A stretch of 62,112 nucleotides of DNA from Merismopedia glauca CCAP 1448/3 (GCF_003003775.1 NZ_PVWJ01000011.1:1-62112), one strand, 5' to 3'. Positions 7,971-16,864 are shown, counted from the stretch's first letter. Program-made: numbers and translations. Notes: generated from the letters alone by a model not told the origin.

Positions 7971-8660
7971 GTGGGTGCAAAATTGAAGACAAACACAGCA
8001 ATAATCGGATTGGCGATCGCTTTTGTCTGTACCAATACTAGAGCAGTTTACTCTTGTCCAGACTCTGCTAAACAGGCTTTTTCGTCAACGGCATCAGTAC
8101 CCGAAGTAGTTGCTCACTTAGTTGGGGTAATGGATACCTCAAATCAAGCTCAAACTAATCCCAAAATCTCTAGTGTGAGAATGACTACTTGTCAAGTGAG
8201 GGTGACTGATATGCAGCCAAGTGCAGTTTTCCTCTATCAAGAACAAGCTTTATCTGAAAAGCTATCTCAGCCTTATCGCCAAAGATTTTTACGTATTTCC
8301 GCAGTTAAAAATAGCAAATTAGTGGAATCGGCTGGTTTTAAACCTCCCAAACCCGAATCTTGGGTTGGTTTGTGTAATCAGCCAGAAGCGAAACGGCTTG
8401 TTTCCAGTAACGATTTGGGTAAAACTGAATGCAGTGTCTTTTTACAGAAAGAAGGGAATAATTACGTTGGCGAGACACAGCCAGGTGGTTGTCCAACTAA
8501 CTTTAAAGGAGCCGTTAAGATTACCAATCATATTACTTTACACGCCAACGGAATGGAGACTTGGGATCGAGGTTACGACGCACAGGGAAATATTATCTGG
8601 GGTGCTAAACAAGAACCTTACCAATATCTCTGGGTAAATTCTGCTCAACTATCTAAATAG
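7971..8660 (+). CDS. Exported CpcT/CpeT-family protein
   Basis: 229-residue protein with a Sec-type signal peptide (AIIGLAIAFVCTNTRA), so probably exported. The mature part resembles the CpcT/CpeT bilin-lyase family. It has SVRMTTCQVRVTD, AVFLYQEQAL, PYRQRFLRI, a C-x-V-F-L strand, a GGCPTNFKGA turn, and the C-terminal WDRGYDAQGNIIWGAK, which is the family signature. Classical CpcT attaches phycocyanobilin to a phycocyanin beta-subunit cysteine in the cytoplasm, so export argues against that job here. The start is a GTG at 7971 or a TTG at 7983. It is divergent from the cytosine deaminase gene. No phycobiliprotein gene is nearby. Confidence 0.75.
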   Translation: MGAKLKTNTAIIGLAIAFVCTNTRAVYSCPDSAKQAFSSTASVPEVVAHLVGVMDTSNQAQTNPKISSVRMTTCQVRVTDMQPSAVFLYQEQALSEKLSQPYRQRFLRISAVKNSKLVESAGFKPPKPESWVGLCNQPEAKRLVSSNDLGKTECSVFLQKEGNNYVGETQPGGCPTNFKGAVKITNHITLHANGMETWDRGYDAQGNIIWGAKQEPYQYLWVNSAQLSK

Positions 8661-8694
8661 AAGGAAGAAGGAAGAAGGAAGAAGGAAGAAGGGA
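8660..8694. repeat. GGAAGAA heptamer tandem repeat
   Basis: About five copies of the 7-bp unit AAGGAAG starting at the last base of the CpcT/CpeT-like gene's stop codon. Related arrays are at 16865-16901, 44697-44778 and 48125-48150. Confidence 0.85.
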
Positions 8695-8757
8695 AAGCGA
8701 ATATGAAATTTAAATGCACAGTAGCTTACTACTTATTACTGAATTTTACCTCTGTGC

Positions 8758-8793
8758 AGACGTAGCACTGAGCGAAATCGAAGTGCTACGTCT
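8758..8793. repeat. Hairpin repeat (AGACGTAGCACT arms)
   Basis: Perfect 12-bp inverted repeat AGACGTAGCACT / AGTGCTACGTCT with a 12-base loop, in the gap before the sugar-kinase gene. It shares the AGACGT arm with the hairpins at 4229 and 36603. No T-run follows, so it is not a typical terminator. Confidence 0.75.
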
Positions 8794-8845
8794 CTACCAA
8801 TGACTTCTGTTGAACCTACACATCGAAAATCTATTAAATATTGCC

Positions 8846-9826
8846 ATGTCGGATCATCGCGTGCTTTGTTTGGGTGAGCTTCTCTTCGATCGCCTAGCTG
8901 ACAATTCGGCTGCTAGTATAGATGAAGTTAACTCTTGGACATCATACCCTGGTGGCGCTCCTGCTAATGTAGCTTGCGGTTTAGTTAAGTTGGGAACTCC
9001 TGCTACTTTCATCGGATGTGTCGGTAAAGATGCTAGTGGAGAAGCTTTAGTTAAGGAGTTACAGTCTGTTGGGGTAGATGTTACAGGAATTCAATATCAT
9101 CCTACCGCACCAACGAGAGAAGTGTACGTGTTGCGATCGCCAACAGGCGATCGGGAATTTGCGGGTTTTGGGAATCTACCACCTGACTGTTTTGCTGATG
9201 CTTTTTTACAAGCAGATAGATTGATAGAATCATTATTTTTAGAAGCGGAATATCTGGTTTTAGGAACTTTAGAACTGGCTTATCCTGAAACTAGAAAAGC
9301 TGTTAATAAGGCTTTAGATTTAGCACATAAATACAATCTAAAAATCCTGTTAGATGTTAATTGGCGCTCAATGTTTTGGTTAGATCCTCTAGAAGCGACA
9401 CCTTTAATTCGCCAAGTAATTAAGCAAGTAGACTTTCTCAAACTATCAACAGAAGAAGCTGAATGGCTGTTTGATACTATCGATCCTGGCGCTATAGCTT
9501 ATCGACTTAATTCTGTAGAAGGGGTGTTGGTAACGGCTGGAGAAAATGGCTGTTACTATTGTATTTCTGAAAGTGAAGGACACATTCCAGCTTTTGGGGT
9601 TAATGTAGTTGATACAACTGGTGCTGGAGATGCTTTTGTCGCTGGTTTTTTACATCAACTTTGTCAATGTGGAATGAAACAGTTACAAAAGCCAGAAACT
9701 ATCAAAAATTTAGTGGTTTATGCTAGTGCTGTCGGTGCTTTAACTACTACTAAACCAGGTGCGATCGCGGCTCAACCAACAGTAGCAGAAATCGATGTTT
9801 TCTTACTAGAGCAAAGCCAAAAATGA
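8846..9826 (+). CDS. PfkB-family carbohydrate kinase, probable fructokinase
   Basis: 326-residue ribokinase/PfkB-family sugar kinase. The N-terminal motif is GGAPANVACGLVKLG, with the substrate lid region after it. The C-terminal signature DTTGAGDAFVAGF contains the catalytic Asp and the anion hole. The predicted reaction is ATP-dependent phosphorylation of fructose to fructose 6-phosphate; other sugars are possible. The ATG at 8846 fits the family N-terminus (MSDHRVLCLGELLFDRL), whereas the longer frame from 8810 adds 12 unrelated residues. Its stop overlaps the end of the convergent gene to the right by 21 bp. Confidence 0.9.
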   Translation: MSDHRVLCLGELLFDRLADNSAASIDEVNSWTSYPGGAPANVACGLVKLGTPATFIGCVGKDASGEALVKELQSVGVDVTGIQYHPTAPTREVYVLRSPTGDREFAGFGNLPPDCFADAFLQADRLIESLFLEAEYLVLGTLELAYPETRKAVNKALDLAHKYNLKILLDVNWRSMFWLDPLEATPLIRQVIKQVDFLKLSTEEAEWLFDTIDPGAIAYRLNSVEGVLVTAGENGCYYCISESEGHIPAFGVNVVDTTGAGDAFVAGFLHQLCQCGMKQLQKPETIKNLVVYASAVGALTTTKPGAIAAQPTVAEIDVFLLEQSQK

Positions 9827-10609
9827 AATGGATAATGGGTAATTCCACTTCATTAACGTTTTGAGTACCTTGGTTTCTGCGGCTAAAAGCGGCTGATTAT
9901 TTGCTAAGAAAGAATCTTCAGCTTCTTGGAGATAGAGCGTAGCTCTTCGGCGATTATATCTGCCAGGTTGTTGATAAATTAGCAACCCTATTTCTAGATA
10001 TGTTTGAGGATTTTCAGCACCTTGACTCAATGAATTTTCCTGATTTTCAATTTCTAATTCTCGCTGTTTCCAATCATATATATATGGGGTAGTCTTAGCT
10101 TTTTCTTCCTCGTCATCTAAGATGGGAATTTGTAAGACAGAAGCGATTTTCTGGACTATATTTTGGGCATTTACTAGATCGTCACTGGAATAAGAAGCCA
10201 AATAAATCTGGCGATGAGTTGAGGCTAAGATGAGATTAACTTGATAAAAGTAATCTTCATCTCCATCTGAAATTGTAATTTTAATACCTGTCACTATTTC
10301 TTTAGGAAATTCTAAAGACTTAGCCAACAAATTAGTGAAGAGGTACTTTCTATGAATGGAGATTGTACCAGTCTTTATATCAAAATCGTAGGTTTTGTCT
10401 TGGGTAAACAGAATAAGAAAGTATAAAACTCCCACCAGTACAACTGAAGCAACTCCGACGCAGATTAAATTGTGAATCAGTAAACCAAAACTGAGCAGAA
10501 ATAGACAACTAGGAATACCTGTTACAGCTAATAGAATAATTTGCCATACAGGATATTTAGAGTTTAAGATCAGACATTCTTGATTATCTTCTATAATTTT
10601 CATAAGCAT
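9806..10609 (-). CDS. Two-helix membrane protein, unknown function
   Basis: 267-residue protein not assigned to a family. Two adjacent hydrophobic helices lie at about 23-46 and 48-70. A cytoplasmic-looking domain follows with antiparallel strands (TYDFDIKTGTISIHRKYLF, then a VNLILASTHRQIYLA stretch), reminiscent of PH-like membrane-associated domains. A helical tail follows from about 190 with a TPR-like pattern (YLEIGLLIYQQPGRYNRRRA). It is convergent with, and overlaps, the sugar-kinase gene. The start is the ATG at 10609, or the ATG two codons later at 10603. Confidence 0.75.
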   Translation of the reverse strand: MLMKIIEDNQECLILNSKYPVWQIILLAVTGIPSCLFLLSFGLLIHNLICVGVASVVLVGVLYFLILFTQDKTYDFDIKTGTISIHRKYLFTNLLAKSLEFPKEIVTGIKITISDGDEDYFYQVNLILASTHRQIYLASYSSDDLVNAQNIVQKIASVLQIPILDDEEEKAKTTPYIYDWKQRELEIENQENSLSQGAENPQTYLEIGLLIYQQPGRYNRRRATLYLQEAEDSFLANNQPLLAAETKVLKTLMKWNYPLSISFLALL

Positions 10610-10644
10610 CTAAATTTGTAACTCCTTTAATGCTGGGTTTCCAG

Positions 10645-10676
10645 TTCTGACTTCTGACTTCTGACTTCTGACTTCA
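10645..10676. repeat. TTCTGAC heptamer tandem repeat
   Basis: Four perfect or near-perfect units end 6 bp before the start codon of the MidA-like gene, in the position where its ribosome-binding site would normally be. Confidence 0.85.
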
Positions 10677-10682
10677 TTTAAT

Positions 10683-11861
10683 ATGGATAATAATCACAAT
10701 CAAGAACTTTATCAAGTAATTAGCGATCGCATCACTAACTCACCCCAAAATCGGATTACATTTGCCGAATATATGGATTTGGTTTTATATCATCCTCAGC
10801 AAGGATATTATGCCAGAAAATCCACTCAAATTGGTGCCCAAGGTGACTTTTTTACTTCTCCTCATTTAGCTCAAGATTTTGGACAACTTTTAGCTAAGCA
10901 ATTCTTCCAAATGTGGGAAATATTAGGCAAACCTAACTCATTTCAGCTAGTAGAAATGGGCGCTGGGCAAGGAATTATTGCTGCTGATATTTTAACTTAT
11001 TGGCAACAAGAGGAGCCAGAGTTTTGGCAAGTTTTAGAATATATTATTATTGAAAAATCTCCCCAAATGCAGGTTCAGCAGCAAAAGCTTTTACAGCCTT
11101 TTTGCCAAAAAACACAATGGTTAGACTGGCAAGATATTCTAGATAATCAAATTACAGGTTGCTGCTTTTCTAATGAGTTAGTTGATGCTTTTCCGGTACA
11201 TCAATTAATCGTTAAAGATGGCAAAATCCAAGAAATATATCTTACTTTATCCCCAGAAAATAACAATTTTATCGAAATTGCTGATATGGTTTCCACTTCA
11301 GATATATTAGATTATTTTCAAACTTTAGAAATCAATATAAATTCTTATCCAGAAGGATACCGGACTGAAGTTAATTTAGCTGCTCTAGATTGGTTAAAAA
11401 CTGTATCAAATAAGTTGAAATCTGGTTACCTGCTAACTATTGATTACGGATATTCAGCAACTCGTTACTATCACCCAAATCGTTCTCAAGGGACATTACA
11501 GTGCTATTACAAACATCAATATCATAATAATCCTTATCTCAACTTAGGCAATCAAGATATGACTGCTCATGTCAATTTTACAGCTTTAGAAATAACCGGA
11601 AAAAGTTTTGATTTACAAACAGTTGGATTTACTCAACAAGGGTTATTTTTGATGGTATTAGGATTAGGAGAACGCATCGCTAATATTTCTCAAATAGAAG
11701 TCCAAAATGCTCAACAGATGCAAAAAGTTTTACAACGTCGTCAAGCTTTACATCAACTGATAGATCCGACAGGATTAGGAAACTTTGGGGTATTAATACA
11801 AAGTAAAGGTTTAACACAGTCGCCACAAAACCCGCCACTAATAGGGTTGACAGTACCTTAA
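10683..11861 (+). CDS. SAM-dependent methyltransferase, MidA/NDUFAF7 family
   Basis: 392-residue protein of the COG1565/MidA family. It has ITFAEYMDLVLYHPQQGYYA and GAQGDFFTSPHL at the N-terminus. A Rossmann SAM-binding motif I is at LVEMGAGQGIIAADIL. The family signature FSNELVDAFPVHQL follows, then LLTIDYGYSA and DMTAHVNFT. The mitochondrial relative NDUFAF7 dimethylates an arginine of a complex I subunit. An equivalent role on the cyanobacterial NDH-1 complex is inference only. No Shine-Dalgarno is evident because a heptamer repeat fills the upstream region. Confidence 0.93.
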   Translation: MDNNHNQELYQVISDRITNSPQNRITFAEYMDLVLYHPQQGYYARKSTQIGAQGDFFTSPHLAQDFGQLLAKQFFQMWEILGKPNSFQLVEMGAGQGIIAADILTYWQQEEPEFWQVLEYIIIEKSPQMQVQQQKLLQPFCQKTQWLDWQDILDNQITGCCFSNELVDAFPVHQLIVKDGKIQEIYLTLSPENNNFIEIADMVSTSDILDYFQTLEININSYPEGYRTEVNLAALDWLKTVSNKLKSGYLLTIDYGYSATRYYHPNRSQGTLQCYYKHQYHNNPYLNLGNQDMTAHVNFTALEITGKSFDLQTVGFTQQGLFLMVLGLGERIANISQIEVQNAQQMQKVLQRRQALHQLIDPTGLGNFGVLIQSKGLTQSPQNPPLIGLTVP

Positions 11862-11874
11862 TCAACCGTTCGAT

Positions 11875-11947
11875 CGGGGCGAAAGAAAACCCAATCAACA
11901 ATCAACAATCAACAATCAACAATTAACAATCAACAATCAACAATGCC
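11875..11947 (-). repeat. Composite dispersed repeat, copy 3 (shorter)
   Basis: On the minus strand it reads GGGCATTG, an array of about seven GTTGATT-type heptamers, then GGGTTTTCTTTCGCCCCGATC. It lacks the TTGAAGTATGAATTG block of copies 1, 2 and 4. It lies between convergent genes. Confidence 0.8.
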
Positions 11948-11955
11948 CTTAATAT

Positions 11956-12228
11956 TTAAGGTCCAGCAAATACAGCATCTTGTATATCTTGACGACTTAA
12001 AGAATAGCGAAAAGAACGGTAAAGATCGTCACCTTGTTCTCCAGTATCCAAATAGCAAACTACTAATTCTTCAATTTCTAAAACTAATTCAGCCTGCCAC
12101 TTTTGGGCTTCAATGCGCCAACTATTTAAACTCTGAGGATCTTGTTGACAACCTTGTTCTGTCAACCACATTTCTATTTGGGGTAACGTATGACTATATA
12201 AAGGTGTTTCGGGTGCAGGAAGTTCCAT
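11956..12228 (-). CDS. DUF3143 protein
   Basis: 90-residue cyanobacterial protein matching my memory of the DUF3143 family: LPQIEMWLTEQGCQQDPQSL, then WRIEAQKWQAELVLEIEELVV and a short C-terminus ending FRYSLSRQDIQDAVFAGP. It is predicted to be a small alpha/beta cytoplasmic protein. The ATG at 12228 gives the family's usual length; upstream in-frame codons overlap the J-domain gene in another frame and are not used. It follows that gene by 14 bp on the same strand, so the two are probably co-transcribed. Function unknown. Confidence 0.8.
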   Translation of the reverse strand: MELPAPETPLYSHTLPQIEMWLTEQGCQQDPQSLNSWRIEAQKWQAELVLEIEELVVCYLDTGEQGDDLYRSFRYSLSRQDIQDAVFAGP

Positions 12229-12242
12229 TGAATTATTGAAGA

Positions 12243-12725
12243 TCAAAATAAAGAATTGAAAGAAACGACTCCTGACTCCATTAGGGGTCCTCTCGTCAAG
12301 CCAATGGTGATCGCCAGCAACAGACAAAGTAACAAAGTTCCACCCATAATTAGTAAAGCAAAGATTTCCCCAGGAGACAACGGGCGATCGCTCGGATCGA
12401 GATAAGCCGAAGAACTGCGGTAAGTCGGAGTCTTCGCAGGTGGACGTTGCCAATCTGGAGACACTTGCATCACACTAATGCGAGAGTAACCTATTTGGTG
12501 GTCATAAGCCAAACGGCGCTGAGGGTTACTTAACGTCCCATAAGCCTCATTTAGTTGCTGAAACTTGACCGTAGCCACTTTAGCAGGTAGATCTGTGGTA
12601 TCTGGATGATAGCGCTTACTGAGTTCTCGATAAGCACGACGAATTTCAATCGGGGAAGCCGAAGGATGTAACCCTAATAAACCATAGTGAGTATTAGCAA
12701 AAACACTATTCGACATACCCGACAC
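12243..12725 (-). CDS. J-domain (DnaJ-like) membrane protein
   Basis: 160-residue protein. A J domain lies at about residues 12-75 with the HPD tripeptide in YHPDTTDLP and helices ASPIEIRRAYRELSKR and QQLNEAYGTLSNPQRRLAYD. It therefore should stimulate an Hsp70/DnaK partner. A proline-rich linker leads to one hydrophobic helix (about 119-144, IFALLIMGGTLLLCLLLAIT), so it is probably membrane-anchored. It lacks the zinc-finger and C-terminal domains of true DnaJ. The start may be 12725 or the ATG three codons later. It forms a two-gene unit with the DUF3143 gene. Confidence 0.93.
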   Translation of the reverse strand: MSGMSNSVFANTHYGLLGLHPSASPIEIRRAYRELSKRYHPDTTDLPAKVATVKFQQLNEAYGTLSNPQRRLAYDHQIGYSRISVMQVSPDWQRPPAKTPTYRSSSAYLDPSDRPLSPGEIFALLIMGGTLLLCLLLAITIGLTRGPLMESGVVSFNSLF

Positions 12726-12791
12726 CTAATAGATTAGCAACGCGAACCGTTTCGATCATTTTATCGCTGCTGTGCCAGTAGGTGTCCGTAG

Positions 12792-14036
12792 TCAAGAATT
12801 AGTCGCTCTTAAAAAAATACTTTCCCCAGGAAACTTTTCCGTTTCTACTACTGGGGGAACTAGATAAATTCCTGCGGCTTCTACACTCAAAAGTCCCGAA
12901 GTTCCAGGAGGTTGGGTGTTGGGATCTCCACCAAAATTGACATCTTTTAACCAGCTAGTACGAGATAGCATTTGAATTACCCGCGCTGGCGTATCTTGAA
13001 AACTGACGAAATTTAACCCAAAAGACCATCCGTTAGCTGATGTTTCTAAAAATTCGTACCCTTGACGGAAAATCCTTAAGGAATCAGGGTCGCTTAAATT
13101 GCCACTCTTGAGTTGATTGGCGCGCTGGACATGACTTTGTTTAATTTGGTCGCTGACTGCTTGTGGTGGTTCCCGAAAATCTTCATTTCCTGAAGCTAAA
13201 ATGTCTTTGGTTCCCACAAATGGACAGCCAGTTTCAGATATGGGATTTCCGGCAGGATTTAAACTGGTAATCGGACAACCTGTAAGTTTATCTCTTCCAA
13301 CTAATAGTTCTTGATCTAGGCGAGATAGTTTCCTCCACACAGGTAAATCAACTTGTAGGCGCAAAAACGTTAAATAAGTGCCCCCTATTGTCCAGTCGTC
13401 TCCTCCTGCTGTCTGGGGTTTGATTTCCACCACTTGAAGGCGAGGATTGCCACTCTTTAAATTGGAAATCCCATCGTGGAAGTCAATCCAACTGCGTCCA
13501 TCTTCCCGATTGAAGCCAGTAAAGATACCACTGAGAGATAAGGTGGCTGTACCTGTGGCTGGATCGGTATTATCTTGCAATATTTTCCAGGTTTCTAAAA
13601 TTGGACGGTTGACAGATAGGGGAGTATCGCCAATAAATTGAACGGCTATTTCTTCCGTCGCTAGGTTTTTAGATAAGCCTTGCAAGTAACGTAATTGGGA
13701 ACCAACTAAAATCGGGTTTCCTCCCCCTTGTAAGGAAGAACGGAATTGGTTTCTGGCTTGTAAGGCTTGGGGTAGAGTTCTATTGGCTTGCGGCAAACTA
13801 AAGGCTTTGGGACCATAACCGACTAAAACAGTCAATCCACTAGGTGGTAATTCCACCCCAGGAAGATCTGCCACTACACCGCGCTTCAAATCTTGGTATG
13901 TTTGCCATAATTTGCCAAATAATTCGGCAACTTGGGGTGCAGTAGCATCTGTTTGAGCGCGTAGGAAAATGATACTAAAACATTGGGCAGGTTTTTGTCC
14001 TCGATCGTAATAAATTCCCTCTTGCAACTTGGGCAT
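12792..14036 (-). CDS. DyP-type heme peroxidase
   Basis: 414-residue dye-decolorizing-type peroxidase. The family GxxDG box appears as DFHDG (185-189) with catalytic Asp188. The probable proximal heme ligand is His302 in QSHVQRAN, and a distal Arg is likely Arg324 in RIFRQGYEF. TYLTFLRLQVDLPVWRKLSR and LLVGRDKLTGCP are also family landmarks. There is no signal peptide or Tat motif, so it appears cytoplasmic, unlike EfeB. It would oxidise organic substrates with hydrogen peroxide. It lies 151 bp downstream of an unrecognised 411-residue gene on the same strand. No encapsulin gene is adjacent. Confidence 0.92.
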   Translation of the reverse strand: MPKLQEGIYYDRGQKPAQCFSIIFLRAQTDATAPQVAELFGKLWQTYQDLKRGVVADLPGVELPPSGLTVLVGYGPKAFSLPQANRTLPQALQARNQFRSSLQGGGNPILVGSQLRYLQGLSKNLATEEIAVQFIGDTPLSVNRPILETWKILQDNTDPATGTATLSLSGIFTGFNREDGRSWIDFHDGISNLKSGNPRLQVVEIKPQTAGGDDWTIGGTYLTFLRLQVDLPVWRKLSRLDQELLVGRDKLTGCPITSLNPAGNPISETGCPFVGTKDILASGNEDFREPPQAVSDQIKQSHVQRANQLKSGNLSDPDSLRIFRQGYEFLETSANGWSFGLNFVSFQDTPARVIQMLSRTSWLKDVNFGGDPNTQPPGTSGLLSVEAAGIYLVPPVVETEKFPGESIFLRATNS

Positions 14037-14187
14037 AGTTACCTATTCCACAATTAATCGTTTTTTTAGCTATAGCAGTTCTCAATTGAGTGAGGTACAG
14101 ATTACTTTTTTGAAACTCTTGTTTGCTGTGCATCTTGCCCGCCCATGAGGAGTGCATCAAAACTAGAACCGCTATATATCGCGTCTC

Positions 14188-15423
14188 TTATTCAAGTCTC
14201 ATCCGTCGAGGACTAACTTTGATAAATTGAGCTTGAGAATCTAATTCGTCTTTTAATTGCTGGATTTGCCGACAAACATTAGCTTCTCGACAGTTAATTG
14301 GTTCTTCTGAAGGGATAGTTCTATATTCATTATCCTCTATGGGTGTAGATTCGCCGACAACGACAATCGGTCCAACTTCAACTTTGGCAACTACATCATA
14401 ACCTCCGGTAATTTGACGTTCATCTGCACCTTCAATAATCTTGATATCGTCTAAAAAGAAGGGTTCTGCGTCTGATGGTCCAAATTCCAGCCTTTGATAT
14501 AGTCCTGGATTGCCACGACTAAATTTAATCCAGTTTTGGGGTATAGGTTCTTCATTCAGGAAGAAATTATCGGCGGTAAAGGTACGAATATACATCCCTA
14601 ATGGGTTAGCAAAAGCGACTGTACGTCCTTCAGAAGCTGCATCGTGGGCTGCGGCGGCTGCTGCGGGGTCTGCATGGCGACAAGCCAGATAAGTGGTTCC
14701 TGCTTGCCGGAAAATCTCGTATAATTCAGCTTTGCGGAAGTTCCCATTAACTTTTACCTGTCGGGGAATTGCCCCAAACATGACAATATAAATTAGATCG
14801 TCTAGTCCATTAATGGGATGACCCATAAATAAGGCATTGTCCAGATTAAGTCTTCCTACTGCGCTAGTACCTTTACCATCCCCAGCCACAAATTGGGAAA
14901 ATAAGTTTTCTCTCTGTTGCGGTGACAAGGCATTGGGATCTGTAACCCCAGGACCATAGAATTCAGAAAAAGGGATAGGTCTACCCAAAATCTCTTGCGC
15001 GATCGCTTGCATCTGTTCTGGGGCATTTACTGCTAATGTCACCCAATATTCCCGCAATTCAGTCGTTACTTCTACCCGTTTAGGGCGCAATCGACCTAAA
15101 TCATCGCTTCGATAGGTGATATGGTATTCCAAATACTCATTATGCAAGATTTGGCGGGCGCGATCGCCAAAGTCCGAAAGTTGACGGGCAATATCTACAT
15201 TTTGGCAAAACTCTGGTTCAGCAGGACTACCCGCCCATTTCACTGCATCTGTTGTCTGAGAGTTAGGTATGCTTGCCGGATCTAATACCATGAATCGACT
15301 ACCGAAATTCTGGCTCTGTCCGTTGAATTCGCTTTTAATCTGCTGATTCCAAGCAGATACAACTGCTTCAGGAAGTGCGTCTGCAAATCCTGGAACACCA
15401 TAAATCATAAAATTTTTCTCCAT
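14188..15423 (-). CDS. Unrecognised 411-residue protein next to DyP peroxidase
   Basis: I do not recognise this family. The protein looks soluble, with no signal peptide or membrane helix. An Ala-rich stretch (HADPAAAAAAHDAASEG) lies at about 275-292. The surrounding FANPLGMYIRTFTADNFFLN and WIKFSRGNPGLYQRLEFGPS sequences look like structured cores. The C-terminus has REANVCRQIQQLKDELDSQA, a short coiled coil. RPIPFSEFYGPGVTDPNALS is another distinctive segment. Same-strand placement upstream of the DyP peroxidase suggests a linked role, such as a partner or substrate-handling protein; that is inference. Start ATG at 15423. Confidence 0.8.
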   Translation of the reverse strand: MEKNFMIYGVPGFADALPEAVVSAWNQQIKSEFNGQSQNFGSRFMVLDPASIPNSQTTDAVKWAGSPAEPEFCQNVDIARQLSDFGDRARQILHNEYLEYHITYRSDDLGRLRPKRVEVTTELREYWVTLAVNAPEQMQAIAQEILGRPIPFSEFYGPGVTDPNALSPQQRENLFSQFVAGDGKGTSAVGRLNLDNALFMGHPINGLDDLIYIVMFGAIPRQVKVNGNFRKAELYEIFRQAGTTYLACRHADPAAAAAAHDAASEGRTVAFANPLGMYIRTFTADNFFLNEEPIPQNWIKFSRGNPGLYQRLEFGPSDAEPFFLDDIKIIEGADERQITGGYDVVAKVEVGPIVVVGESTPIEDNEYRTIPSEEPINCREANVCRQIQQLKDELDSQAQFIKVSPRRMRLE

Positions 15424-15971
15424 CTAATGGGCTTAAGTAAGCTTTGTGTGCCTTAATATGACAAGTGACCTAAATTTAGGTCTTGCCACTAGCTTAATTA
15501 AAGAAAAAAGGTTTGTCAGTTAGAAAAAGTTGTATTTTGTAAGATTATTTCCTCAGAAAAGTTAGTAATTTACATTTCTTAATCTCTGGAACCAGTTTTC
15601 TGGACTGAGAAGGGATGCACTTCGCTACCAATCCCCAAATTGAAGATTTATTTGCATTTAATTGGGCTAAAAGAGCGAGAGCGCTAATAATTTAGGACTT
15701 TACGCACTCAACACTCATGCAGGAGAATGGAAAGCTGAGAGGAAAAGACCGCTCTATCTGACTACACTAAGTAGGTAGGCAAAATGATGTGTATATTGAC
15801 ATTTTGTGGTACATATACTGCCCTGCCTCCTGATTACGCCGACCGCCGCTCGGCGGCGCGCCAGCTTCGCCTTGACTCGTTACTCGTTACTTAGCCAAAT
15901 GTTAAATTAATTTGGCACAGGTACTTATTAAAGGCTCTCCTCCGCTCCTTTGCCCCTCTGCTCCTCCGCTT
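15424..15971. other. Intergenic region, no gene seen
   Basis: This 548-bp gap holds no convincing ORF. It carries a GC-rich hairpin at 15843-15856 (CCGCCG-CT-CGGCGG) and pyrimidine-rich CTCCGCTCC-like runs near 15935-15970. Promoter signals for the 411-residue gene are expected at its left end but were not pinned down. Confidence 0.5.
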
Positions 15972-16835
15972 CTATGCGCTACGCACTAAACCAACCTCAA
16001 GAAACTCTCTTACCAGTTTGAGGTAAGCTGATGCATCTTCTAACATAGGAAAGTGGGCTGTTTTCGGCATAACTACATACTTAACTTGGGGATTCAAGCT
16101 AGCCGCTTGTTTTCCCAATGCTGGAGGGATAATTAAATCTTTCTCTCCAGCAACTAGTAGAGTAGGAACCTGTAATTTAGCAAATTCTTGAGGCATGACT
16201 TCAGCCGCTTTTTTACTGACAGCCGTATAAATTGTATTTAAAGCGGCTTCATAGTCTGCTAACAGATAGTCTTTCAAAAACGCCTTGGCTACTTTTCCAG
16301 GGATAGGACGGTGTAAAAACCGTTGCATGAACATTCTTTCCATCCCAGGAATTTTAGCTAGCCACGGGGGACGAAATTGAACCACATAGCCACCAAATTT
16401 ATGGAAAGCTTTGAAAGATTTTTCGTCGTATTCAAATACTCCACTACAGGTAAGAATTGCTTTTTCCACTCTTTGGGGATAGAAATTAAGGAAAAAGGTA
16501 GCAATTGAAGCACCTGTTGAATGTGAATTCAGATAAACCCGCTCTAAACCCAGACGATCTAGCAATTCCCGCAAATCGTGGGCATATTCTTCTAATTCAT
16601 AATCGCTAGCAGCACTTTGATAACTACCATCACGACGGAGCGATCGCCCAAATCCCCTCAAGTCATACAGCAAGCAATCAAACTCATCACTCAAAGCTTC
16701 AGCCGTAGATTCCCAATATCTCCCAGAACCTGCCCAACCGTGGAGAAATACCATCACTGGCTTCGATCCTAGATTAGCTGAGGTACTAATCCACTCGTAA
16801 TAGTGTTCAACTCCTCGAATTGTAATATAAGGCAT
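15972..16835 (-). CDS. Alpha/beta hydrolase
   Basis: 287-residue alpha/beta-hydrolase. It has the oxyanion strand MVFLHGWAGSGRYW, the LLYDLRGFGRS turn, and a nucleophile elbow N-S-H-S-T-G with Ser106. A plausible acid is the Asp in VAGEKDLIIPP and the base is the His in PKTAHFPMLED. No export signal is seen. It resembles cyanobacterial hydrolases near the 2-hydroxy-6-oxo-dienoate hydrolase/haloperoxidase group; the substrate is unknown. The second in-frame ATG (16835, MPYITIRG) fits the family better than 16844. A GGAAGAA heptamer array sits just upstream. Confidence 0.9.
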   Translation of the reverse strand: MPYITIRGVEHYYEWISTSANLGSKPVMVFLHGWAGSGRYWESTAEALSDEFDCLLYDLRGFGRSLRRDGSYQSAASDYELEEYAHDLRELLDRLGLERVYLNSHSTGASIATFFLNFYPQRVEKAILTCSGVFEYDEKSFKAFHKFGGYVVQFRPPWLAKIPGMERMFMQRFLHRPIPGKVAKAFLKDYLLADYEAALNTIYTAVSKKAAEVMPQEFAKLQVPTLLVAGEKDLIIPPALGKQAASLNPQVKYVVMPKTAHFPMLEDASAYLKLVREFLEVGLVRSA

Positions 16836-16864
16836 TGCTCGCACGCATTTAATTTACTGGTGGG

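Noticed and set aside
8758..8793. Intrinsic terminator
   Set aside because: The stem is perfect but there is no T-run and similar hairpins recur elsewhere, so it is better called a dispersed repeat.
11943..12239. 98-residue plus-strand frame with hydrophobic and basic composition
   Set aside because: It lies antisense to the DUF3143 gene, which has the family's length and composition. The plus-strand frame has no recognised domain.
12792..15423. Encapsulin nanocompartment with DyP cargo
   Set aside because: The neighbouring 411-residue protein shows no encapsulin (HK97-like) features I recognise, and the DyP protein has no obvious C-terminal targeting extension.
15972..16844. Start of the hydrolase at 16844
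   Set aside because: The ATG three codons in (16835) begins at the conserved MPYITIRG strand, so I used it.
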